Source of the DNA: Candidatus Arcticimaribacter sp.
GTDB lineage: Bacteria > Bacteroidota > Bacteroidia > Flavobacteriales > Flavobacteriaceae
Assembly (NCBI GenBank): GCA_011526335.1
Contig: WTJB01000091.1
Coordinates: 1 to 5,651, forward strand
Direction: 5' to 3'
DNA: 5,651 nt
A program made the translations under genes and the position numbers. The notes under the pieces are model-generated. The model saw only the letters and a program-made list of their open reading frames with translations. It did not search any database and was not told the origin of the DNA. This document shows, one piece after another, positions 1-5,651 of the stretch (position 1 is its first letter; each line of letters begins with the position of its first letter).

Positions 1-828
1 ATAGACACTCTGTTTGTTTTATTGTCAGCGCAGCTGCTGGCGGTGCGCTATATCTTAGCTCCCGAAAACACCTGGTTAGAGCATTTGAGTAATGCAAACT
101 TACTGATGCTGATTCTTGCAATATTGCTGGTCGTGGCTGCCGGTTATGTGATCAACAATTTTTATGATGCCGAAAAAGACAAAATCAATCGCCCTCAAAA
201 ATATTTGGTAGGTCAAGGGGTTCCCCCTGCTTTTCAGCTATTCATTTATGGGGTATTTAATGCTTTAGCTCTGTTTTTTGCTTTTATCGTGAGTGCCAGA
301 ACCCTGCCTTTTTTTGGAAGTTATATTTTTGGTATTTGGCTGTATAGTCATGTGCTCAAGAAAACGTTTTGGGCAAGTAACCTATTTGCATCCCTTCTTG
401 CCATCATTCCTTTTTTTGCGTTAAGTCTCTATTTTCAAAATTTTAGTCTTCTTGTGCTTAACCATGCTGCGTTTTTATTTTTAGTCATTTTAATCCGGGA
501 CTTAATTAAAGATCTCAAAAATTTTAGGGGAGATTATGTTCGAAAATACAGCACCACAGCAGTACAGTTTGGATTAAAAGCAACCAAATGGATCATTACC
601 GCTTTGATAGGGTTAACCTATATTCCTATTTATTTTTTATTGACCAAGGAGCGTACTTTAGGCGCCATGCATTATTATTTTGAGGGTTCTACACTCTTTC
701 TTTTTATGGTCCTTATTTTATTGTGGTTATCCCAAACCCAAAAGATGTATCTTTGGATGCACAATTTACTCAAGCTATTAATTATTGCCGGTGTACTGAG
801 TATTATTCTGGTACGCTACCCCGCCTAA
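1..828 (+). CDS. UbiA-family membrane prenyltransferase, 5' truncated (archaeal DGGGP-synthase-like)
   Basis: UbiA enzymes are integral membrane proteins that transfer a polyprenyl chain from its diphosphate to an acceptor, using Mg2+ held by two Asp-rich motifs. Numbering residues from the TTG at 22, motif 1 is NNFYDAEKD (45-53) followed by NRP (56-58), and motif 2 runs from RD (159-160) through KD (163-164) to GD (170-171). About eight hydrophobic segments surround them, as expected for the fold. The frame is open back to base 1, and the residues encoded before the TTG extend the first membrane span, so the real start lies upstream and the TTG is probably not used; perhaps 20-30 residues are missing. 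Relatives in Bacteroidota are usually named geranylgeranylglycerol-phosphate geranylgeranyltransferase by resemblance to the archaeal lipid enzyme, but the true acceptor is uncertain. Position 46 is Asn where the classical motif has Asp (NDxxD). The next gene follows after 10 bases, so the two are probably co-transcribed. The family is well supported; the substrate is not. Confidence 0.88.
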   Translation: MDTLFVLLSAQLLAVRYILAPENTWLEHLSNANLLMLILAILLVVAAGYVINNFYDAEKDKINRPQKYLVGQGVPPAFQLFIYGVFNALALFFAFIVSARTLPFFGSYIFGIWLYSHVLKKTFWASNLFASLLAIIPFFALSLYFQNFSLLVLNHAAFLFLVILIRDLIKDLKNFRGDYVRKYSTTAVQFGLKATKWIITALIGLTYIPIYFLLTKERTLGAMHYYFEGSTLFLFMVLILLWLSQTQKMYLWMHNLLKLLIIAGVLSIILVRYPA

Positions 829-838
829 AGAAACCAAA

Positions 839-1579
839 ATGGATAAAAAGCATTCGACGAAAACATCTAGCATACGACTTAATAAATACATTGCCAATGC
901 AGGGCTATGCTCGCGTAGAGAAGCCGATATGCATATTGGTTTAGGAACGGTAACCGTAAATGGGAAGATCATTACCGAAATGGGCTACCAAGTGAAACCA
1001 GGGGACGAAGTGCGTTTTGATGGAAGAAGAATCAATGCAGACAAGCCAACCTATGTTTTATTGAACAAGCCCAAAGGTTTTTTAGCTCCCGTTAAAAAAG
1101 GGAATTACAAAAAAGATGTCGCAGAGTTGATTTCAAATGCAACCTCAAAACGAATAGACCCTGTTCATGCAATGGATAGAACGGCAACAGGATTGTTGTT
1201 GTTTACCAACGATCTAGAATTGATTGAAAAATTACGTTCCCCAAAAACACGCATAAAAAAAGTATATCAAATTGTACTGGATAAGAACCTGACTTCCGAA
1301 GATTTTAAAAAAATCAAAGCGGGAATATCTCCTGACCCCAAAACCCGCTGGGAGGTAGAAGAAATAAGCTACATTACGGGCCAGCCCAAACGTGTTGTTG
1401 GGATTGAAATCCACTCTCAGGTGTATAAACTTGCTCATCAAGTGTTTTCTCATTTGGGCTATCAGATAGAGCAAATAGACCAGGTGACCTACGGTCATTT
1501 AACCAAAAAAGATTTGCCTCGTGGGAAATGGAAACATTTAACACAAGAGGAGGTGCGTTTATTTAAGATGTTCAAGTAA
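839..1579 (+). CDS. RluB/RsuA-family pseudouridine synthase homologue with altered signature motifs
   Basis: This 246-residue protein has the two-part layout of the RsuA/RluB/RluE/RluF family, which isomerises uridine to pseudouridine in rRNA. An S4 RNA-binding domain covers about residues 11-65 (RLNKYIANAGLCSRREAD, then VNG and KPGDEV). The catalytic domain starts near 71 with YVLLNKPKG. The expected catalytic aspartate is D113, in HAMDRTATGLLLFTND (110-125), and the following KVYQI (141-145) fits the K-x-Y strand. Two hallmarks are changed. The usual GRLD reads HAMD, and the late loop normally like EGRNRQVRR reads HSQVYKLAHQ (192-201). The C-terminus (LTKKDLPRGKWKHLT, 221-235) looks ordinary. 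The length is normal and the frame is intact, so it is not an obvious pseudogene. It may be a paralogue with a changed target, or an RNA-binding protein with weak or no activity. The ATG at 839 lies 10 bases after the UbiA stop and has no Shine-Dalgarno sequence. The last 21 bases overlap the convergent gene. Family certain, activity uncertain. Confidence 0.9.
   Translation: MDKKHSTKTSSIRLNKYIANAGLCSRREADMHIGLGTVTVNGKIITEMGYQVKPGDEVRFDGRRINADKPTYVLLNKPKGFLAPVKKGNYKKDVAELISNATSKRIDPVHAMDRTATGLLLFTNDLELIEKLRSPKTRIKKVYQIVLDKNLTSEDFKKIKAGISPDPKTRWEVEEISYITGQPKRVVGIEIHSQVYKLAHQVFSHLGYQIEQIDQVTYGHLTKKDLPRGKWKHLTQEEVRLFKMFK
1559..1579. other. Tail-to-tail coding overlap of the two convergent gene sets
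   Basis: The pseudouridine synthase homologue stops with TAA at 1577-1579 on the + strand. The GT-C gene stops with TAA at 1561-1559 on the - strand. These 21 bases therefore encode the ends of both proteins (the + strand end LFKMFK and the - strand end LLEHLK). There is no intergenic space for a terminator, and I see no GC-rich hairpin with a T-run on either side, so transcripts from both operons probably run into the opposing gene. Confidence 0.9.
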
Positions 1580-2896
1580 GCTTTTCTTTTTCCTAATTTC
1601 AAAGCAAAGCACCCCTAGAACAGCAAGGTATTCTAGCGAAATAATAGATAAATTTTCCTCAAAGTTCGGATGCATATAGGTCGTGTAACTCAACACCACC
1701 AAAGCACTCCATACCCAAGGATAGCTGTATTGACTAAGCATTCCTAAAAAAACAAGGGTACTGATATACCAAGGATGAACGGTTGTCGATAAAAAGAAAT
1801 AAGTGGTCATCAAAAGTAGCATCCCTGAGATCCATTTTTTGGGATGGCTATTGTTTCGAAAAAAGGCAAAGACAAAGACAACCCCTATAATTATAAATGG
1901 AGTTATTTTACCCAAAGAGCGGATGATGTTGTACCCTTTCAGCTCGTAGCCGATTGCCCGGATGGTATAGTAAAAGCTCGCATTGAATTCAAAAGTTGTA
2001 AACCATAAGCTGAGGGTCTTGAAATAATTTTCGTAGCCCAATCCATAAAAAAAGGGTAGAAATAAAAAACCGATGCCCAATGCACAAAAGCTTCCAAATA
2101 GAAGACTTTTTTTGGGTTTTAGGTAGTGCCACACCAAGGGCAAGGAAAGTAATGGAAGGAGCTTTGTTCCCACACTTAATACCATAGGTACAACTGCCCT
2201 TTGCCACTTACCGATTAACAACCCATAGATGCCTAAGGCAAAGAAAAATAGCATGACGCCCTCCCAATGAAGATTGCCGGTAAGTTCTATAATGATCAAG
2301 GGGTTGAGAAAATAATACCCCACCTTCGTTTTACTGAGATTTAAATAAGGTAAAATTTTACAGCTTAAAAAGTAAATCCCAATATCTGCTAGTATGAGCA
2401 AAAAGCGCATACAGACAACAGAGGTCAAAATAGAATTTGGGGATATAAAGGTAGAAAGGTAAAACCCGAATTGGTTTATTGGCGGGTAATTGGAATAATG
2501 CTGTGCGCTGAGTTCCCCCATACCATAATACAATTCTGTTTGTAGGGCAGGAGAAAACGCTTTGCCAGATTCCATCCATTCGTTTGGGGTAAAGCGGTAG
2601 GGATTGTACCCCTCGTGAAGTAAAAGACCATCCCAAATAAAGCGAAAATAATCTTGTGATAAGGCCGGAAGATCAAAGAGAAACAAGAGGCGGAAAGTAA
2701 TGCCGCTAATAAAGATCTGCCTTAATGTTAGAGGATTTTTATAAAAGAAATAAGTAAGCACAAAACAACTCAAGTAAACGCCAATAAAGCTTAAGTGTTC
2801 TCGGATTCCCCAAATAGAAAGAAAACTATAACAAAGAAGGAGTCCTATAAAAAGACTGAGTTGCTGGGTCTGACTTGGGCGAAGACCAAGTAACAT
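1559..2896 (-). CDS. Polytopic GT-C glycosyltransferase (GT87/MptB-like mannosyltransferase type)
   Basis: This 445-residue membrane protein has roughly ten or more hydrophobic segments from residue 13 to about 432. It resembles GT-C transferases, which use polyprenyl-phosphate sugars on the outer face of the cytoplasmic membrane. The first extracytoplasmic loop carries the acidic signature QDYFRFIWDG (81-90: D82, R85, W88, D89), followed by GYNPYRFTP (96-104) and a YPP motif (137-139). Further typical elements are NLHWEG (208-213), GTKLLP (243-248) and HPWY (374-377), all seen in MptB and GT87-type mannosyltransferases. The ATG directly follows the TAA of the upstream cellulose-synthase-like gene with no gap. 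An AAGGA inside the end of that gene could act as a weak ribosome binding site, and the arrangement suggests translational coupling. It is the last gene of the - strand operon. The DPM1-like enzyme two genes upstream is a plausible source of its lipid-linked sugar donor. The fold class is well supported; the sugar and acceptor are not. Confidence 0.82.
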   Translation of the reverse strand: MLLGLRPSQTQQLSLFIGLLLCYSFLSIWGIREHLSFIGVYLSCFVLTYFFYKNPLTLRQIFISGITFRLLFLFDLPALSQDYFRFIWDGLLLHEGYNPYRFTPNEWMESGKAFSPALQTELYYGMGELSAQHYSNYPPINQFGFYLSTFISPNSILTSVVCMRFLLILADIGIYFLSCKILPYLNLSKTKVGYYFLNPLIIIELTGNLHWEGVMLFFFALGIYGLLIGKWQRAVVPMVLSVGTKLLPLLSLPLVWHYLKPKKSLLFGSFCALGIGFLFLPFFYGLGYENYFKTLSLWFTTFEFNASFYYTIRAIGYELKGYNIIRSLGKITPFIIIGVVFVFAFFRNNSHPKKWISGMLLLMTTYFFLSTTVHPWYISTLVFLGMLSQYSYPWVWSALVVLSYTTYMHPNFEENLSIISLEYLAVLGVLCFEIRKKKSLLEHLK

Positions 2897-4399
2897 TTAT
2901 CCTTGGGTTTTGAAGGAATTCAGAAAGACAAACCCAAAACCTAAAAACAGCAGTAAATGGAAGGGGAAGAGACCAAAGTCTCCATTTTTCCCTACCGTAA
3001 ATGCACTGTACATGCCAAACAAGAAATAGAGTGCCAAAATCCCCTCAATAATGGTGTGGTTGGAAACTTTTTTGGGCAGGTATTTGTTGTTCTTCCAGCT
3101 GTCTTTTAAGCTTTTAATATTAAATTTTGGCGTACGCACAAACTCACTTTTCTTCCCGAGATGTCCTTCCATAACGGCAATAGAATTATGAAGTGAAAAG
3201 CCCATAGCCACAGTGTAGAAGGTGAAAAATGTTTTGATGTAATTCATAAAATTCACCAGGCTAGATCCGTATTGTTTTCTATACAGATGCCAGTAACAGT
3301 AGAAAAAGATTAGCGTACTGACAATAAATAGACTCGAAACATTGAAATACCACGCTAGATGTCCCCAGGTATTTTTTATATACAGCATAGGAATACTCAA
3401 AATTCCGACCACCAGTACATTTAAGAACATGGTGCTGTTTAGCAGGTGTAAGACAGAATGCGCTTTGGTCATAAAAGACAATTCGGTATTGTCCATGACT
3501 TTCTTTATCATTTTTTGATAATTTTCAGCCCCCCCTTTGTTCCAACGGAATTGTTGTGAACGGATGGCGCTCATCACCACAGGCAGCTCAGAAGGTGTTT
3601 TGACATCCTCTAAATATTTGAACTTCCAATTTTTCAATTGCGCTCGGTAACTTAAATCTAAGTCTTCGGTAAGGGTATCTCCTTCCCAATTTCCTGCATC
3701 AATTATGGTTTCTTTTCTCCAGATTCCTGCGGTACCATTAAAGTTAATAAAGTGCCCTTCACTATTTCTACCCACTTGCTCTAGAGAAAAATGGGCATCA
3801 AGCGCAAAAGCTTGTACCTCTGTAAGGATGGAATAATCTCGGTTGATATGGGACCAACAGGTTTGAACGACTCCAATATCTTTCTGGTCAAAATGCGGTA
3901 CGGTTTTTAAAAGCCAGTCGGGATGTGGAAGAAAATCTGCATCAAATATGGCAACAAGCTCCCCTTTACAACTTTTTAATCCTTCTTTTAACGCACCTGC
4001 TTTAAAGCCCACACGATTTTCACGTCTTACTTGGATAATGTCAAGGCCTTCACTTTTGTACTTTTCTACAAGACTTTTGGTAAGGCTTACAGATTCGTCG
4101 GTAGAGTCATCAAGCACCTGCACCTCCAAGCGTTCTCTCGGGTATTCAATGGCATTTATGCATTTGAGCAAACGCTCCATTACATACAACTCATTAAACA
4201 CAGGAAGCTGAATGGTAACGTAGGGTACTTTATTGGGGGTAGATATATCAAGTAGAGGGAGTTCTTCTTTGTTTTGATTGGCTCTTTTGTAGTTAGATAA
4301 TAAGTTTAACTGGGCCAAACTATAAAAGAGGACGAGCAATAAGGAAATGGAATACATCCCCATAATTAGGTAAGAGACGTTAATCCAAAAATATTCCAT
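2897..4399 (-). CDS. Cellulose-synthase-like family 2 glycosyltransferase (CaSu/CslA-like)
   Basis: This 500-residue inner-membrane enzyme has the processive GT2 layout. An N-terminal span lies at about 5-30 and a cytoplasmic catalytic domain at about 58-310, followed by several C-terminal spans (about 318-340, 352-372, 385-407, 450-467, 476-495). All the catalytic signatures are present: QLPVFNE (64-70), DDS (97-99), DAD (153-155), TED (244-246) and QQFRW (282-286). Such proteins transfer sugar from a nucleotide sugar to a growing beta-linked chain and pass it through the membrane. The segments VRRENRVGFKAGALKEGL and NFNGTAGIWR are closest to bacterial CslA/CaSu-type enzymes, which include glucan and glucomannan synthases, rather than to BcsA. 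No PilZ (cyclic-di-GMP) domain is evident, and no bcsB, bcsZ or bcsC lies beside it, so a classical cellulose operon is unlikely. The start follows the previous stop by 6 bases and lacks a Shine-Dalgarno sequence. The next gene begins immediately after its stop. The polymer cannot be predicted from the sequence. Confidence 0.9.
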   Translation of the reverse strand: MEYFWINVSYLIMGMYSISLLLVLFYSLAQLNLLSNYKRANQNKEELPLLDISTPNKVPYVTIQLPVFNELYVMERLLKCINAIEYPRERLEVQVLDDSTDESVSLTKSLVEKYKSEGLDIIQVRRENRVGFKAGALKEGLKSCKGELVAIFDADFLPHPDWLLKTVPHFDQKDIGVVQTCWSHINRDYSILTEVQAFALDAHFSLEQVGRNSEGHFINFNGTAGIWRKETIIDAGNWEGDTLTEDLDLSYRAQLKNWKFKYLEDVKTPSELPVVMSAIRSQQFRWNKGGAENYQKMIKKVMDNTELSFMTKAHSVLHLLNSTMFLNVLVVGILSIPMLYIKNTWGHLAWYFNVSSLFIVSTLIFFYCYWHLYRKQYGSSLVNFMNYIKTFFTFYTVAMGFSLHNSIAVMEGHLGKKSEFVRTPKFNIKSLKDSWKNNKYLPKKVSNHTIIEGILALYFLFGMYSAFTVGKNGDFGLFPFHLLLFLGFGFVFLNSFKTQG

Positions 4400-4405
4400 G
4401 GTGTA

Positions 4406-5089
4406 CTATTTACTAAAATAATGCTTGACTATCCAACCGATTATTTTAATTCCTGCAAATATAGTTCCTTTTACGGTTCCTGAAACTTTTGAGACCCCAA
4501 TTCTTTTTCTATACGATAAAGGAACTTCTTGATACCGAATTTCTTGCCGTAACACTTTTAGTTGCATCTCCACGGTCCAACCATAGGTTTTGTCTTTCAT
4601 GTTTAAATCTTGCAGGGTGCTCCATCGGATAGCCCTAAAGGGGCCTAAATCTGTAAAACGTGAGTGATAGAGCCATCGCATAAGAAAACAGGCAAGTGCA
4701 TTTCCAAAAATTTGCTGAGGGGTAAGAGCACCTTTTTCACGTAATTCTGGAACTCTGGCCCCCACTACAAAATCTACCTCCCCCTTTAGTATAGGGGCGG
4801 TCAATTTGGTGAGTTCTTCAGGATGGTCAGAATAATCTCCATCCAAAAAAACAAGAACATCCGGGGGATGGTTAGCCACATGAGCAATGCCTTTTAAACA
4901 CGCATGGCCGTATCCTTTCTTCGGTTCGAAGAGTACTGTTGCTCCTGCTTTTTGCGCTACTGTGGCCGTTTGATCTGAAGAGTTGTTGTCCACTACAACT
5001 ACTTCACTTACTTCTTTTGGGATAGCTGCAATTACTTTGCCTATGGCGTCTGCCTCATTATAGGCCGGGATGATGACTTTAATGTTCAA
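4406..5089 (-). CDS. DPM1-like family 2 glycosyltransferase (polyprenyl-phosphate sugar synthase type)
   Basis: This 227-residue GT-A enzyme resembles dolichol-phosphate mannose or glucose synthases, which move a sugar from GDP- or UDP-sugar to a polyprenyl phosphate at the cytoplasmic membrane face. Visible motifs are PAYNE (8-12), VVVDNNSSD (31-39), the metal-binding DGD (83-85), TDLGPFRAIRW (146-156), GWTVEMQ (170-176) and the RxGxSK-type segment (196-201) followed by VSGT. No strong membrane span follows; the C-terminus (207-227) is hydrophobic to amphipathic and may bind the membrane surface. The start is TTG at 5089, directly after the in-frame TAA of the upstream Fe-S gene. No ATG occurs before PAYNE, and the reading MNIKVIIPAYNE is the usual N-terminus for the family, so TTG is the best start. 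The downstream gene follows after 6 bases. The likely role is supplying a lipid-linked sugar to the GT-C protein of the same operon. Some GT2 members of this type act on other acceptors, so the substrate is not assured. Confidence 0.87.
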   Translation of the reverse strand: MNIKVIIPAYNEADAIGKVIAAIPKEVSEVVVVDNNSSDQTATVAQKAGATVLFEPKKGYGHACLKGIAHVANHPPDVLVFLDGDYSDHPEELTKLTAPILKGEVDFVVGARVPELREKGALTPQQIFGNALACFLMRWLYHSRFTDLGPFRAIRWSTLQDLNMKDKTYGWTVEMQLKVLRQEIRYQEVPLSYRKRIGVSKVSGTVKGTIFAGIKIIGWIVKHYFSK

Positions 5090-5092
5090 TTA
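5087..5092 (-). promoter_or_regulatory. Stop-start junction TAA-TTG, in frame, with no gap
   Basis: On the - strand the Fe-S gene ends with TAA (5092-5090) and the next three bases, TTG (5089-5087), begin the DPM1-like gene in the same reading frame. There is no Shine-Dalgarno sequence upstream; the preceding bases are AT-rich. Initiation therefore probably depends on ribosomes that have just ended translation of the Fe-S gene (coupling). Stop-codon readthrough would give an in-frame fusion of the two proteins, but nothing visible favours that. Confidence 0.7.
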
Positions 5093-5651
5093 ATTCAATT
5101 CAAAATTATTGCCTAAAGGAAAACGGGGGGCAGCTGTTCTGTTGGCTACAGCACCGTTTTCAAGTTTTAATACACCTCTTGGGCATACGGCAGAACAAAT
5201 GCCACAACCTACACAAGAAGAACGTACAATATTTTGCCCTTTTTGAGCATAGGCACGAACGTCTATTCCCATTTCACAATAGGCACTACAATTGCCACAA
5301 GAAATGCATTGTCCTCCATTGGTAGTTATACGGAACCGCGAAAACAAACGCTGTTGTAGCCCTAAAATAGCCGCCATGGGGCAACCAAATCTACACCAGA
5401 CTCGGCTTCCTAATATGGGGTAAAACCCAACCCCCAAAACCCCTGAAAAGGCAGCGCCTACACCAAAGCCATACCATTTGCTCAAGGTATAACTATTGAT
5501 AAAGAGTATGTTTCTTTCTCCCGAAAAAGCTTGAATGCTTAAAATTCCACCGATGATCACACCCAAAGAAATCATGGTGTAAACAGCATCTTTATCAAGC
5601 TCTTTTCGTTTAAAATAATAAATCGCACCCATAACCATTCCTAAAAAGACG
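5090..5651 (-). CDS. Membrane 4Fe-4S polyferredoxin (NapH/NosR/CcoG-like), 5' truncated
   Basis: The C-terminal part of a membrane Fe-S electron-transfer protein. Numbering from the ATG at 5638, there are hydrophobic segments at about 1-8, 20-36 and 56-75. WCRFGCP (81-87) follows, a CxxxCP motif like that ending the membrane region of NapH, NosR and CcoG proteins. Two ferredoxin-type clusters come next: CISCGNCSAYC (C111, C114, C117, C121) and CVGCGICSAVCP (C142, C145, C148, C152), each with spacing for one [4Fe-4S] centre. The frame stays open to the window edge, and the upstream residues continue a hydrophobic stretch, so the ATG at 5638 is probably internal and the true start lies outside the window. 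The missing N-terminus could hold more membrane spans or an FMN-binding domain as in NosR. Its stop abuts the TTG of the next gene, placing it in the glycosyltransferase operon. A redox function is well supported; its partner and substrate, and its link to glycan synthesis, are unknown. Confidence 0.85.
   Translation of the reverse strand, partial: VFLGMVMGAIYYFKRKELDKDAVYTMISLGVIIGGILSIQAFSGERNILFINSYTLSKWYGFGVGAAFSGVLGVGFYPILGSRVWCRFGCPMAAILGLQQRLFSRFRITTNGGQCISCGNCSAYCEMGIDVRAYAQKGQNIVRSSCVGCGICSAVCPRGVLKLENGAVANRTAAPRFPLGNNFELN

Noticed and set aside
22..24. TTG at 22 as the true start of the UbiA gene
   Set aside because: The same frame is open to base 1 and the upstream residues are hydrophobic and continue the first membrane span; the gene is cut by the window edge.
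723..944. Open frame of 73 codons on the + strand bridging the UbiA and pseudouridine synthase genes
   Set aside because: It overlaps two well-supported genes in another frame and its translation shows no domain or membrane pattern; it is a shadow frame.
1232..1498. Open frame of 88 codons on the - strand inside the pseudouridine synthase gene
   Set aside because: Antisense to a conserved catalytic domain, with no recognisable features of its own.
1615..1636. Inverted repeat CTAGAA - 10 bases - TTCTAG near the convergent junction, considered as a terminator
   Set aside because: The stem is only 6 base pairs and AT-rich, cannot be extended, has no T-run after it and lies inside the GT-C coding sequence; it is likely to be chance.
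2358..2676. Open frames on the - strand inside the GT-C gene
   Set aside because: Same strand but other frames of a gene with clear GT-C motifs; the translations look like shifted membrane codons.
3948..4255. Two overlapping open frames on the + strand opposite the cellulose-synthase-like gene
   Set aside because: They lie antisense to the catalytic domain containing the DDS and DAD motifs; no independent support.
2897..4399. Reading the large GT2 gene as bcsA of a cellulose operon
   Set aside because: No PilZ domain is apparent, the sequence style is CaSu/CslA-like, and none of bcsB, bcsC or bcsZ is present next to it.
1..5651. Defence island, mobile element, CRISPR array or RNA gene
   Set aside because: No transposase, integrase, terminal repeats, repeat-spacer pattern or tRNA/rRNA-like sequence was seen; all space is taken by intact or edge-truncated genes.

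Overview
This window looks like chromosomal DNA from a member of the Bacteroidota, most likely class Flavobacteriia. The evidence is moderately AT-rich DNA, gene starts with no convincing Shine-Dalgarno sequence, and the gene families present: an archaeal-type UbiA prenyltransferase next to an RluB/RsuA-type pseudouridine synthase, and a CaSu/CslA-like family 2 glycosyltransferase beside a DPM1-like one. The taxonomic call is inference from protein style and gene content. No marker gene is present.

Layout. The window is almost entirely coding and holds two convergent gene sets. On the + strand, the 5'-truncated UbiA-family membrane prenyltransferase (1-828) is followed after 10 bases by an RluB/RsuA-like pseudouridine synthase (839-1579). 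On the - strand, read from the right edge inward, there are four genes: a 5'-truncated polyferredoxin-type membrane Fe-S protein (5651-5090), a DPM1-like family 2 glycosyltransferase (5089-4406), a cellulose-synthase-like family 2 glycosyltransferase (4399-2897) and a multi-membrane-span GT-C glycosyltransferase (2896-1559). The spacings inside this - strand set are 0, 6 and 0 bases, so it is almost certainly one operon whose promoter lies outside the window. The two sets meet tail to tail with a 21-base overlap of coding sequence. No intergenic stretch exceeds 10 bases, and no RNA genes, mobile elements or CRISPR arrays are visible.

How the genes may work together. The three glycosyltransferases suggest a membrane-based glycan pathway. 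The DPM1-like enzyme could charge a polyprenyl phosphate with a sugar at the cytoplasmic face. The cellulose-synthase-like enzyme could polymerise a beta-linked chain from a nucleotide sugar. The GT-C protein belongs to a fold class that uses polyprenyl-phosphate sugars on the outer face of the membrane. The final product cannot be read from the sequence, and the role of the Fe-S protein in the same operon is unexplained. The + strand pair is probably housekeeping or lipid related.

The most unusual points are the pseudouridine synthase homologue, which keeps the catalytic aspartate but has lost both flanking signature motifs of its family, and the junction at 5087-5092, where a TTG start directly follows an in-frame TAA stop. 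No clear sign of a wholly new multi-gene system is visible.
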